Of a stretch of DNA of 64,000 bases, positions 1-8,508 are shown piece by piece. The notes under the pieces are model-generated. The model had not been told where the DNA came from. It saw only the letters and a program-made list of their open reading frames with translations, and did no database searches. Each line of letters opens with the position of its first letter. Positions within the stretch are counted from its first letter, which is position 1. The position numbers were made by a program, and so were the translations under genes. The stretch is taken from contig NZ_ASXP01000004.1 in assembly GCF_000445445.1 (NCBI RefSeq), forward strand, positions 620,001-684,000. The letters are read 5' to 3'. Source of the stretch: Sporomusa ovata DSM 2662 (GTDB lineage: Bacteria > Bacillota > Negativicutes > Sporomusales > Sporomusaceae).

Positions 1-601
1 TTAATGCCTCTCCCGCAAGCTTGTCTGCTAATTCATTACCAGCAATACCAGAATGTCCGGCGACCTTATTAAACCTTACCCAACTTAGGTAAGGACGAAT
101 AAATACAGAATAGGCTTCTGTAATCTTATTATTGGTTTTCCATTTACCTGTAGCCCATTCAGATATACCTATGTAATCATGGTGAATTGTGATTGAGCCA
201 ATGCCTTGTGTTTCAGCCCATTTTACCGCTTCAATAGTAGCTTCCAGCTCGCCGGCAATATTGTGGATAGCAACTGCTTCGGCGTTCTGACCTACACCAC
301 TGGCTGTATGGATTACCTGTGAGCCATTGTACACTGCAAACCCCCAACTATAGCGCTTGTTATGATAGCTGCCATCAACATAGATATCATAGCTCCCACC
401 AGATGGTCTGTCGTTTTGATTACTGTCTGGCGGGGTGGCTGGAGCATTGCCATTTATATAGTCTTGCGCCTCCGCTTCAGTAGGGAAGCTCTTAAACAAT
501 GCTCCAGAGTATCCGGTGACTTGTTTTTGGCACTCTGCCCAGGTTTTATATACTCCAGGTTGTTTGCCCACTTTTACCGCATAAAATTTCTTTGCTGCCA
601 T
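1..601 (-). CDS. Ribonuclease H with N-terminal viroplasmin domain (partial)
   Basis: Cleaves the RNA strand of RNA:DNA hybrids. The reading frame is open from ATG 601 to the window edge (200 codons seen), so the extreme C-terminus is missing. AAGGAGGAAC precedes the ATG. The first ~50 residues have the caulimovirus viroplasmin pattern (FYAVKVGKQPGVY, then a TW..C and an FPTEAEA element), which in this family binds hybrids. After a Pro/Ser-rich linker comes the RNase HI fold. All four catalytic acids are visible: Asp in YVDGS, Glu in GELEA, Asp in HHDYIG and Asp in NELAD, with the flexible-loop His in AGHSG. Identification is firm; only the very end is unseen. Confidence 0.9.
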   Translation of the reverse strand, partial: MAAKKFYAVKVGKQPGVYKTWAECQKQVTGYSGALFKSFPTEAEAQDYINGNAPATPPDSNQNDRPSGGSYDIYVDGSYHNKRYSWGFAVYNGSQVIHTASGVGQNAEAVAIHNIAGELEATIEAVKWAETQGIGSITIHHDYIGISEWATGKWKTNNKITEAYSVFIRPYLSWVRFNKVAGHSGIAGNELADKLAGEAL

Positions 602-682
602 AGTTCCTCCTTGTTTTAAGCCAGATAACCTACTGCTATGTTATCATGTTATATCAGTAAATTCATTACAAATTTTTCAATT

Positions 683-1695
683 TTAAAAGCAAATATCAAG
701 TTTATCAAGAACATGTTGAATTTTATTGAACATTGTAGCTCGTTCTGAGCCGGCAAATAATAGCCCGACAGCATAATTATCATTTGTTAGCACCAACGAG
801 CCGCTATCACCAGGCATACTCATGGGACCGGCTAATATCTGGTCAGTAAATATGCCATATTTTTGATTGCTCATACTAATTTTTACCGTTAAATTTGTTG
901 CCAATACCAGGCCGGAAGTTACCCCGGTTGTCCGTCCGCTTTTTTTATGGGCATGCCTAAGGTTGCTTCTTTTACGCCGGCTACCAAACCAATGTCTAAT
1001 ATCTCTGCACTAATATCTGCTGGATTTACCGGCACTGCGACGGCACAGTCTACATAATTAAGTTTTTCGCTTTCCCGCAATACCCGAACTTGATATCTGG
1101 GTTGAAAAAGATGAATGCATTTATTAAGCAGCGTTTCAAAGGTCTGAGCAATTTTACAGCGTGGAAAAGACATTTCATTATATAGTGGCACAAATCTCGC
1201 TAGATGGGCAATCGTGCTGGTCTCTATGTTACCGCCATCATATATCCCGGGTTGAATAATAGGATCGCCAATACTGGCACGAGCATCGCTACCGTTAGTT
1301 ATATTTGCTAATACATGATTGTTAGATAATAGCAGGAGTTCTCCTGTGTTTTTATCTTTAACAACTGCGCCGAAAGTTCCCGCTGAAATCTTATAATGCC
1401 CCAGACTCATTCCCGGTTGAGCCGGGCGGTTAAAATCTAATCTTTCTTTTTGCAGCCTAATATCGCCAACTTCTATTATGTCTGTTGCTATGTTAGCTAT
1501 TGTTTTTGGTACTACCTCGCTGCGCTGTAACTCTGAGATACGATACTTTTTTTTAACAAGTATTGTCAACGTTTCTTTTCCCGTATTTTTACCGCGAACA
1601 TATTTATGACCTTGCCCAACTCCAACTATATTATTGTCAAGGTTATCCTTTTTTACTAGTTCATGAAAGATTCCGGGTATATCCACTATATTCAT
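683..1695 (-). pseudogene. Trypsin-like (S1-fold) serine protease, frameshifted at an A7 tract
   Basis: ATG 1695 (GGGGGAGAAGAT upstream) opens a 258-codon frame carrying the catalytic His (SNNHVLA, ~residue 125) and the likely Asp (YVDCAVAV, ~residue 216). The frame stops at 919, just after an A7 run (minus-strand ATAAAAAAAGCGG). The -1 frame continues with KSGRTTG and GLVLATN and ends at 683 with the nucleophile motif MPGDSGS. One extra A, or a -1 slip on the A tract, restores a ~337-aa protease with a complete triad. It has no signal peptide, so it is probably cytoplasmic. As read, the product lacks the active-site serine. Whether this is a sequencing error, a true pseudogene or programmed slippage cannot be settled from the sequence. 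Confidence 0.85.
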
Positions 1696-1735
1696 ATCTT
1701 CTCCCCCTTCGGTGCTTTCCTACAGTAAGAGCAGA

Positions 1736-2653
1736 TTATAGTAATTGTTTAATTTCATTAATTTTTTCAAAGGCTGCCTGATAACCGCGTTTTACAAACT
1801 CATTAGTCTGTTTAAAATCTTTATGATTTAACTCAGCAACTTGTGGTCTAATAATTATATCTGCATACTGCTCAGATTTCATTAAAGTGACTTCTCTGCC
1901 CATAATCTCAATACATTGCATCAGTATTTCTCCAACAGAGTCGATTTCATAGTTTGGCTGACCAGTATAGCCTAAATCAACAGCAATAATTTTTTCAGCA
2001 CCCATATGGTTTAATATATCTGTAGGCAAATTATTTTTAACTGCACCATCTACCAATGTCATCCCCCGATACTTTTTTGGAAAAAATACTCCTGGTATAG
2101 AGATGCTGGCTCTAACAGCCTCACAAAGCAGCGCATTATGATAATATCGTGCATTAAGAATACTTCGCGTGCATGGCAATGGAGATGTGAAAAACACGGT
2201 ATCTGCCGAATTCAAGTCAACAGCAGTTATCGCTACTGGTAATTTTGTATCGCGAACAGTCCTTTGCTGCCACAATTTCCTCAGGATGGCTTCAATCTTT
2301 TCCCCTTTAAGTAATCCTGTAGGTAGTACAGACCAAAAACGGAACTTGCCGCTTAGCATCCATTTAAATCCATGTTTAAATAGATCGGAAGTAGTTACTT
2401 TTAAGTCGATTAAATCCGGAATATTGATACTTTGAATGATCGACTGCATTTGCTGTGGTGAATAACCGCAAGCATACATGGTTGCTACTATTGCTCCGGC
2501 ACTGGTTCCTGAGATATAGTCAATTGGTATGTTATAATCAGCGAAGGCTTTAAGCACTCCAATATGTGATGTTCCTTTTAGTCCTCCACCGCTTAAGGCA
2601 ACTCCTACTTTGGGGTGAGAGCCACGCAAATGATTATTTATGGTAACAATCAT
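1736..2653 (-). CDS. Patatin-like phospholipase (RssA/NTE family)
   Basis: Predicted lipid acyl hydrolase with a Ser-Asp dyad. The N-terminus has the oxyanion-hole element ALSGGGLKGTSHIGVL, followed by the nucleophile elbow GTSAG (~residue 54). The partner Asp is in VDGAVKNNLP (~residue 200). At about 305 aa the length suits a stand-alone patatin domain. I chose ATG 2653 because GAGGTGA lies just upstream; a longer frame opens at 2701 but has no clear ribosome site. It lies 40 bp upstream of the protease gene on the same strand, so the two may be co-transcribed. The substrate is unknown. Confidence 0.88.
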   Translation of the reverse strand: MIVTINNHLRGSHPKVGVALSGGGLKGTSHIGVLKAFADYNIPIDYISGTSAGAIVATMYACGYSPQQMQSIIQSINIPDLIDLKVTTSDLFKHGFKWMLSGKFRFWSVLPTGLLKGEKIEAILRKLWQQRTVRDTKLPVAITAVDLNSADTVFFTSPLPCTRSILNARYYHNALLCEAVRASISIPGVFFPKKYRGMTLVDGAVKNNLPTDILNHMGAEKIIAVDLGYTGQPNYEIDSVGEILMQCIEIMGREVTLMKSEQYADIIIRPQVAELNHKDFKQTNEFVKRGYQAAFEKINEIKQLL

Positions 2654-2723
2654 GTCATTCACCTCGCCATTCCCTCTTCGTATTATGTTATGAAAGAACA
2701 ACGAACTATGATATAAATTAGCA

Positions 2724-2757
2724 CAAAAAAACAGAGACTTTATGCAGATCTCTGTTT
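2724..2757 (-). terminator. Rho-independent terminator after the methyltransferase
   Basis: On the minus strand AAACAGAGA pairs with TCTCTGTTT across a short loop and is followed by a run of T. It starts 4 bp after the stop codon of the methyltransferase at 2761. Confidence 0.8.
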
Positions 2758-2760
2758 AGA

Positions 2761-3492
2761 CTAGCTATTTTTTTTTGCAAGAATGATCATGCGAGGAGTT
2801 TCGGAGCTATATAATCGTCCGTCAAAGCCACCATAAGTTGCTAGAATAGAAAGACCGCTGTTACTAAATAGATTAGCCATTTCAGGGAGTGAATAGGCTC
2901 TTAAAACAAATTCATACTGAGTTTTAATGCCTGTAACCTGATTAATTAACTGTCGTTTCATGGTAGCAATACCGTTTTCGAGCTCCACTTTATAGGAAAG
3001 TACGCATTCGCCGCTAGGATGTCTCCAGTAACGATTTAAGTTGTTGCGAACCATCCAATCCCGATTTAATAAATCAATGAGAAATAGACCATTCGGCTGC
3101 AAGGCTTTAGCAACTAGTTTTATTATAGTAGCGTTTTCTTCATCAGTAAAATAGCCAAATGCAGCAAACATATTAATCACTGCCGCAAATTTTTCATTAT
3201 AGTCAAGTTCCCGCATATCTTTTTTTATAAATGTTATACTGACATTTGCCTCCCGGGATTTTTGGATAGCGATATCTAAAAAATCCTGGGTCCCGTCTAC
3301 GCCTGTTATATTAAATCCCTGCTTAGCAAGTTCTATCGCATGTCGACCATAACCACAATACAAATCCAGGATAGATTCGCCGGGTTTGAGTTTAAGAACC
3401 TGGGTAATAAATTGGACCTCCTGATCTGTACCAGCCAAGGAGTACGTTTTGTAATCACCTATTGTTTCATGACTCACGTTTGACACCACCAA
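2761..3492 (-). CDS. Class I SAM-dependent methyltransferase
   Basis: SAM-binding motif I is clear (ILDLYCGYGRHAIEL, ~residue 40). An acidic motif II (ITGVDGTQDFL) and a later VINMFAAFGYF block follow, as in Methyltransf_25/11 proteins. It is about 243 aa, and the substrate cannot be deduced. The start is uncertain: TTG 3492, GTG 3489, or GTG 3477, which has GGTGGTG 6 nt upstream. An ATG at 3497 is out of frame. It is a single-gene unit, with terminators at 2724-2757 behind it and a pduL terminator upstream. Confidence 0.82.
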   Translation of the reverse strand: MVVSNVSHETIGDYKTYSLAGTDQEVQFITQVLKLKPGESILDLYCGYGRHAIELAKQGFNITGVDGTQDFLDIAIQKSREANVSITFIKKDMRELDYNEKFAAVINMFAAFGYFTDEENATIIKLVAKALQPNGLFLIDLLNRDWMVRNNLNRYWRHPSGECVLSYKVELENGIATMKRQLINQVTGIKTQYEFVLRAYSLPEMANLFSNSGLSILATYGGFDGRLYSSETPRMIILAKKNS

Positions 3493-3610
3493 TACATACT
3501 TTTTCAGCAGTAGCCTTCCTTATTTGTTCCGCAATTATGTGCGCCTGCGGTATTATATAGTATTTGTAAAAATTCGCTATTTGTAGTAAAAATCCTTCCC
3601 GCATATTGAT

Positions 3611-3664
3611 TAAATAAAAATCACCCCCCATATCGTATCAGCAAACACGACATGGGGGGTGATT
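3611..3664 (-). terminator. Strong rho-independent terminator after pduL
   Basis: A 13-bp perfect stem (3619-3631 with 3652-3664, core CACCCCCC/GGGGGGTG) is extended by a TCGT/ACGA inner pair. On the minus strand it is followed by TTTTTATTT. It lies 10 bp after the pduL stop codon. Confidence 0.9.
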
Positions 3665-3674
3665 CCAATTTTCT

Positions 3675-4247
3675 CTATTTTATAAGTTCTACAGTATCAC
3701 TATTACCAATCTTAGCAGCATTAGCTTCATCAGTGTCAAGGTGGCAATCAAGTTTAAAACTATCGCTCACTCTGATTAAAACCTGGTCAAATATGAGACC
3801 ACGTTCGCCACCAAAGGCAATTTTTACAATATCTTTATCTTTTAAGCCTAATTCAGCAGCATCGGCAATGGTCATATGAATGTGGCGACAGGCGGCAATA
3901 ACACCTTCTTCGATTGTTACCTGACCTTTAGGACCAACTATAGTAAGTCCTGGTGAACCTGCTAAGTTGCCGGAATCACGAACAGGAGGCTTGATACCAA
4001 GTTTTAAAGAGTCTGTAAGGGAAATCTCGACTTGCGTTTGTTTGCGCTCAGGCCCAAGAATACGAACTTTTTTGAAAGAACCCTTTTCGGTAATCAAATC
4101 GACCTGTTCTTCACAAGCAAATTGACCAGGCTGTGACAGAGGTTTTTTTACAGTGAGCTGATAGCCCTCACCGAATAGGATATCAAGATGTTCACGGGTT
4201 ACATGTACATGGCGGGCTGAAACACCTACGGGAATTGCTTTAGACAT
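3675..4247 (-). CDS. pduL: PduL-type phosphate acyltransferase
   Basis: Interconverts acyl-CoA (acetyl- or propanoyl-CoA) and acyl phosphate. The family's metal-binding His motifs are present: SARHVHV near the N-terminus, CRHIHM mid-protein and the HLDTDEAN block near the C-terminus. It is about 190 aa. I prefer ATG 4247 because the upstream in-frame GTG at 4259 lies inside the AAAGGAG ribosome site. There is no encapsulation peptide extension, and no microcompartment gene is nearby, so it is probably a soluble housekeeping phosphotransacylase for acetate or propionate formation and ATP generation via acetate kinase. Confidence 0.93.
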   Translation of the reverse strand: MSKAIPVGVSARHVHVTREHLDILFGEGYQLTVKKPLSQPGQFACEEQVDLITEKGSFKKVRILGPERKQTQVEISLTDSLKLGIKPPVRDSGNLAGSPGLTIVGPKGQVTIEEGVIAACRHIHMTIADAAELGLKDKDIVKIAFGGERGLIFDQVLIRVSDSFKLDCHLDTDEANAAKIGNSDTVELIK

Positions 4248-4286
4248 AGATAAATGCACTCCTTTAATTAATATATATTCTTCCTG

Positions 4287-4634
4287 CTACTCGATGACTT
4301 CAGAAAAATACACTACAGTAACCAAATCACTGCAGGTTAAGGTCTTGTCATAAATAGATTGCAAAAAGACCATTAAATCATCGATGCTGGTAAGATCCGG
4401 ATTTTCACCTTGTAAATCATCTATGGTTAATTGGGCTATCGGCTTAACTAAAACACGGTCAATAGCCGCAGTAAATATTCTTTTCTTTTGGGAAAAGCGT
4501 TTGCCAACAGTTACCCATACAATATCGCCTTCCATGTATTTATTCGTCTTGTCACCAAGCCGTATCGTGCAAATTTTACGGCGACAAACCAATTGACTGT
4601 GATAGTTAGATGAATAAAAATTCAATGCTTTCAT
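4287..4634 (-). CDS. ASCH/PUA-like domain protein
   Basis: A 115-aa protein with TAGGAGGATTTTGGG before ATG 4634. The pattern CRRKICTIRLGDK...GDIVWVTVG near the N-terminus matches ASCH-type PUA-like RNA-binding domains, where a conserved lysine/threonine/arginine stretch precedes the Gly-Asp-x-hydrophobic strand. No catalytic function is evident. It sits between pduL and an aminotransferase on the same strand (gaps of 39 and 19 bp), which suggests co-transcription. The family assignment is by pattern, so treat it as moderately sure. Confidence 0.65.
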   Translation of the reverse strand: MKALNFYSSNYHSQLVCRRKICTIRLGDKTNKYMEGDIVWVTVGKRFSQKKRIFTAAIDRVLVKPIAQLTIDDLQGENPDLTSIDDLMVFLQSIYDKTLTCSDLVTVVYFSEVIE

Positions 4635-4653
4635 CCCAAAATCCTCCTATTCA

Positions 4654-5817
4654 CTAATAACTTAGCCATTCTTTTATTCGGGATACGGCTTCTGTTAGTC
4701 GGCTCTCAGACTGTACCAGTGCTATACGTACATAACCTTCACCGCAATTACCAAAAGCACTGCCAGGGATAACAGCAACTCCGGTATGTTGTAACAGTGA
4801 GACGGTAAAATCAAAGGATGATTGTTTAGTAGGTACTGGAGCCCAAACGTACATTGATGCTTTGGGACGGTCTACCTTCCAGCCAAGTTCATTAAAACCA
4901 TCAACAATAATATCGCGGCGATGTTGATAGATTGCAGCTGTTTCACTAACGCAATCCTGAGGACCAGTAAGCGCTGCTATGGCGGCCTGCTGAATTGGAT
5001 AGAAAATTCCGTAGTCAAAATTAGATTTCAGACGGCTTAAGATAGAAATTACGTTTGCATTACCGACAACATAACCAATCCTGCAACCTGCCATATTATA
5101 GGTTTTTGACAGTGAATTAAACTCTATCCCGATATCTTTAGCACCAGGAATAGACAGGAAACTATCCGGTTGATAGCCGTCAAATACCAAGTCACTATAA
5201 GCGAAATCGTAGCAAACCAGAATGTTATGACGTTTGGCGAAAGCAACAACTTCTTCCAAAAAGCTGCGTGGTGCGGTAGCAGCCAATGGATTATTGGGAT
5301 AATTCAAAATCATAATTTTTGCCCGTTTTAGTACATTCTCTTCTATTGCCGTCAAATCAGGCAGATAGTTATTGGCAGCAGTAAGCGGCATACGGTAGAT
5401 TTCAGCACCGGCAACAAGCGGACCGGCGCTGAATATAGGATAGCCCGGATCAGGTACAAGCACGATATCACCAGGATTAACAAGGCACAGGGCGATATGT
5501 GCTAAGCCTTCCTGCGAGCCAATAAGCGAATGAATTTCGGTTTCCGGATCTAGTTCAACGCCAAATTTACAATACCACTTGGAGATAGCGTCTAATAGCC
5601 CGGGATCTCCTTTTGATAAGGTATAGCCATAATTAAAACAGCAATCAATAGAATTTTTTAGTGCTTCCACAATATGCGGCGCAGGTGCCATATCAGGACT
5701 ACCGATACTTAACGTAATAACATCTTTGCCGGCAGCAACTTCGGCTTTACGCAGATCATCCACTTGCGTAAAAACAGCAGAAGTTAGTGTTTGCATACGT
5801 TTGGCTTGCTCAAACAT
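4654..5817 (-). CDS. PLP-dependent class I/II aminotransferase
   Basis: A 387-aa fold-type I aminotransferase. It has the TLSIGSPD substrate motif near residue 37, NYPNNP, the Asp that binds the pyridine nitrogen (YDFAYSD), the Schiff-base lysine in SLSKTYNMAG (~residue 236), and a C-terminal arginine in EGYVRIAL. It resembles LL-diaminopimelate, alanine or methionine aminotransferases. Its location just downstream of the MTA/SAH salvage genes would fit a methionine-pathway transaminase, but this is only contextual. A 124-bp gap separates it from the deaminase gene. Confidence 0.85.
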   Translation of the reverse strand: MFEQAKRMQTLTSAVFTQVDDLRKAEVAAGKDVITLSIGSPDMAPAPHIVEALKNSIDCCFNYGYTLSKGDPGLLDAISKWYCKFGVELDPETEIHSLIGSQEGLAHIALCLVNPGDIVLVPDPGYPIFSAGPLVAGAEIYRMPLTAANNYLPDLTAIEENVLKRAKIMILNYPNNPLAATAPRSFLEEVVAFAKRHNILVCYDFAYSDLVFDGYQPDSFLSIPGAKDIGIEFNSLSKTYNMAGCRIGYVVGNANVISILSRLKSNFDYGIFYPIQQAAIAALTGPQDCVSETAAIYQHRRDIIVDGFNELGWKVDRPKASMYVWAPVPTKQSSFDFTVSLLQHTGVAVIPGSAFGNCGEGYVRIALVQSESRLTEAVSRIKEWLSY

Positions 5818-5878
5818 GGTTGCCCTCCATTTTTCCTTAGATAACAGGTTTAGTCACTATGTACTATTTATATTTATT

Positions 5879-5914
5879 AATTCAATACTGGCAGGACAAA
5901 TCCTGTTGAATAGC
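5879..5914 (-). terminator. Possible weak terminator hairpin after the MTA/SAH deaminase gene
   Basis: ATTCAA...CAGGA-CAAA-TCCTG-TTGAAT can fold as a broken stem. On the minus strand it is followed by an AT-rich but not U-rich stretch. It lies 28 bp after the deaminase stop codon, so read-through into the aminotransferase gene is possible. Confidence 0.3.
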
Positions 5915-5941
5915 CAAAAAAAGTTTATGATTTCACTTAGT

Positions 5942-7222
5942 TTATGATTTGTTGATTAAGCTCATACCACGACGGCCAACCTCGGACAGCAAACGTTCCT
6001 GGTCGATAGTGGTAAGCTGATGATTATCCAATAGGATTTTACCATCAACAATTACTGTGTGTACATCGCGGGCACTGGCGGCATATGTCAAGAGCGATAA
6101 TTGATCATGGCGCGGATACCAATGGGGTTCCTGCATCTCAAAGATCGTTATATCTGCTTTGTAAGCACGTTGGATTTTGCCGGTTATATTGCCCAATCCC
6201 AGTGCTTCAGCCCCCTGGCTGGTTGCCATGTCTACGGCTGCTTTAGCGGGAATCGCCAAGGGGTCTAACCGGTGAACTTTATGGAGCATTGCTGCTAAGC
6301 GCAACTCTTCCAGCATATCGAGATTATTATTGCTGGCTGCGCCATCAGTCCCTAAGCCAACACAAATTCCTGCCTGGAGCATATCCGGAACCGGTGCCAC
6401 CCCGCTGGCTAGCTTCATATTACTGCCTGGATTATGGGCCACTCTTACCTTCTTATCCTTCATGATAGCAATATCTTCCGGTGATACATGCACACAGTGG
6501 GCAGCTAACACACCATAATCAAAAACACCTAACTCCTGCATTAGCGCAATTGGCGATTTACCGTATTGTTTTTGACAATCAGCGACTTCACTGGCCGTTT
6601 CTGATAAATGGATATGGATTTGTGCTCCTAGTTTGGCAGCCAATACTGTAACTTTTTTTAGATACTCCGGCGGACAGGTGTAGGGTGCATGTGGCCCCAG
6701 CATAACAGTGATTCGACCGTCAGCTCCATGCTGCCATTCTTTATAGAAGTTTTCACTTTCAGCCAGCGCTTGATTGGCTGTTGGGGCTATTCCGGCCATT
6801 CCTCTTGCTAATACGGCACGGATACCGCTTTCGGCTGCTGCCTTGGCGGCGTCAGGCATAAAAAAGTACATATCCGCAAAGCAAGTGGTACCGGATTTAA
6901 TCATTTCAGCAATGGCTAACTGCGTTCCCCAATAGACATCATCTGCTGTCAGGTTCTCTTCAGCCGGCCAAATCTTTGTTTGCAGCCAATCCATGAGCAT
7001 CATATCGTCAGCATAGCTTCGAAAGAGTGTCATAGCTGCATGAGTATGGGTATTAACAAAACCGGGTATGATTAATTTATTTTGGCAATTGATTATCCTG
7101 TCAGCTTGCTCTGTGACAGTTCCAATTTGAGTAATAAGCGAGTCGCTGATGGCAATATCTGATTGTCGTACTTGCCCGTCAGGGTAAAGGACATCGCCGT
7201 CTTTAAGCAGTATAGTTATCAT
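5942..7222 (-). CDS. mtaD: 5-methylthioadenosine/S-adenosylhomocysteine deaminase
   Basis: Amidohydrolase-superfamily deaminase that converts MTA and SAH to methylthioinosine and S-inosylhomocysteine. Metal ligands are visible in NTHTHAAM (~residue 60), HIHLSE (~residue 206) and AAHCVH. The catalytic Asp is in GTDGAASNN (~residue 290). It is 426 aa, the usual length. AGGAGGGGC precedes ATG 7222. It leads into the ahcY-mtnA-mtnP group with short gaps, all on the minus strand, so the operon holds two alternative fates for SAH (hydrolysis or deamination). Confidence 0.9.
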   Translation of the reverse strand: MITILLKDGDVLYPDGQVRQSDIAISDSLITQIGTVTEQADRIINCQNKLIIPGFVNTHTHAAMTLFRSYADDMMLMDWLQTKIWPAEENLTADDVYWGTQLAIAEMIKSGTTCFADMYFFMPDAAKAAAESGIRAVLARGMAGIAPTANQALAESENFYKEWQHGADGRITVMLGPHAPYTCPPEYLKKVTVLAAKLGAQIHIHLSETASEVADCQKQYGKSPIALMQELGVFDYGVLAAHCVHVSPEDIAIMKDKKVRVAHNPGSNMKLASGVAPVPDMLQAGICVGLGTDGAASNNNLDMLEELRLAAMLHKVHRLDPLAIPAKAAVDMATSQGAEALGLGNITGKIQRAYKADITIFEMQEPHWYPRHDQLSLLTYAASARDVHTVIVDGKILLDNHQLTTIDQERLLSEVGRRGMSLINKS

Positions 7223-7250
7223 TTGTTAGCCCCTCCTTCGCATTTCAGAA

Positions 7251-8492
7251 CTAGGCTTTATGAAGATAGTCTTCCTGTTCAGCGCTAAGGCTGTCAATAC
7301 TAAAGCCCATAGCTTGCAATTTAAGTGCAGCAACGCGGTTATCCATTTCTGTTGTCACCGTATATACCTTATTAGCCAATTTTGCGTGATTTTCGGCAAT
7401 ATGAAGTACAGCTAGTGTTTGCATGGCAAATGACAAATCCATAATTTCTGTTGGATGGCCATCGCCGGCAGCCAGATTAACCAGACGACCCTCAGCCAGC
7501 AGATATAGTTTACGTCCGTCAGGCATAGCGAATTCTTCAATATTTTTACGTACTGTTTTCCGGGTCTGAGCTAAAGCAGTTAAGTGCTCTTTGTTAATTT
7601 CAACATCAAAGTGACCGGAATTTGCCATGATCGCACCTGCTTTCATGACCTCCATATGTTCACGACGGATAACATCCTTGCAGCCTGTTAGGGTAACGAA
7701 GATATCGCCCTGTGAGGCAGCTTCCTGCATAGGCAGCACTCTAAAGCCGTCAAATACGGCCTCAATCGCTTTAATAGGATTAATTTCGGTAATAATAACA
7801 TTGGCTCCCAGACCCTTGGCACGCATAGCCACGCCTTTACCACACCAGCCATAACCGGCGACAACCACTGTTTTGCCGGTTACTGTAAGGTTGGTTGTCC
7901 GCATGATACCATCCCAGGTAGACTGACCGGTACCATAGCGATTATCAAATAAGTATTTGCAATAGGCGTCGTTTACCGCAATCATCGGGAATTTTAGGCG
8001 ACCGGCATCAGCTAATGCCCGCAATCGCAGAACACCGGTTGTTGTTTCCTCAGAACCTCCGAGAATATTTTTCAGCATATCACTGCGGTCACCATGGAGT
8101 AATGACACCAAATCGCCGCCATCGTCGACAATGATATCAGGTTTGGTATCGAGGGCCTTGTGTAAAAACGTTTCGTATTCTTCGGCGGTAGTATTGTACC
8201 AGGCAAAAACCTTGACACCTTGCGATGCCAGGGCAGCTGCTACATCATCTTGTGTCGAAAGCGGATTACTGCCGGTTACGGTCACATTAGCCCCCGCATT
8301 TTTAAGTACTAGCGCCAGATAGGCTGTTTTAGCCTCCAGGTGCATGGTAATAACTAGATTTTTGCCAGCCAGTGGCTTTGTCTGAGATAATTCTGCATTT
8401 AAGGTATTAAGAACAGGCATAAATTCCTTAACCCAGTTAATTCTATCCATGCCTTGCGGTGCTAAATTACTATCGCGAATCATTGATTCCAT
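7251..8492 (-). CDS. ahcY: Adenosylhomocysteinase, short form
   Basis: Hydrolyses S-adenosylhomocysteine to homocysteine and adenosine, removing a methyltransferase inhibitor. The Rossmann NAD-binding loop VAGYGWCGKGVA lies near residue 215. Other family blocks include DDGGDLVS, YGTGQSTWDG and the C-terminal LAAGDGHP. At 413 aa it is the shorter archaeal/Thermotoga-like form, lacking the insert of the ~470-aa proteobacterial and eukaryotic enzymes. AAGGAGATTTATT precedes ATG 8492. It is in the middle of the MTA/SAH operon, 16 bp downstream of mtnA. Confidence 0.95.
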   Translation of the reverse strand: MESMIRDSNLAPQGMDRINWVKEFMPVLNTLNAELSQTKPLAGKNLVITMHLEAKTAYLALVLKNAGANVTVTGSNPLSTQDDVAAALASQGVKVFAWYNTTAEEYETFLHKALDTKPDIIVDDGGDLVSLLHGDRSDMLKNILGGSEETTTGVLRLRALADAGRLKFPMIAVNDAYCKYLFDNRYGTGQSTWDGIMRTTNLTVTGKTVVVAGYGWCGKGVAMRAKGLGANVIITEINPIKAIEAVFDGFRVLPMQEAASQGDIFVTLTGCKDVIRREHMEVMKAGAIMANSGHFDVEINKEHLTALAQTRKTVRKNIEEFAMPDGRKLYLLAEGRLVNLAAGDGHPTEIMDLSFAMQTLAVLHIAENHAKLANKVYTVTTEMDNRVAALKLQAMGFSIDSLSAEQEDYLHKA

Positions 8493-8508
8493 AATAAATC
8501 TCCTTCCG

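Noticed and set aside
362..619. Plus-strand open frame of 85 codons
   Set aside because: It runs antisense through the RNase H gene, which has a strong ribosome site and all catalytic motifs.
3675..4247. Part of a bacterial microcompartment operon
   Set aside because: PduL occurs here without shell proteins or an encapsulation peptide; it is a soluble phosphotransacylase.
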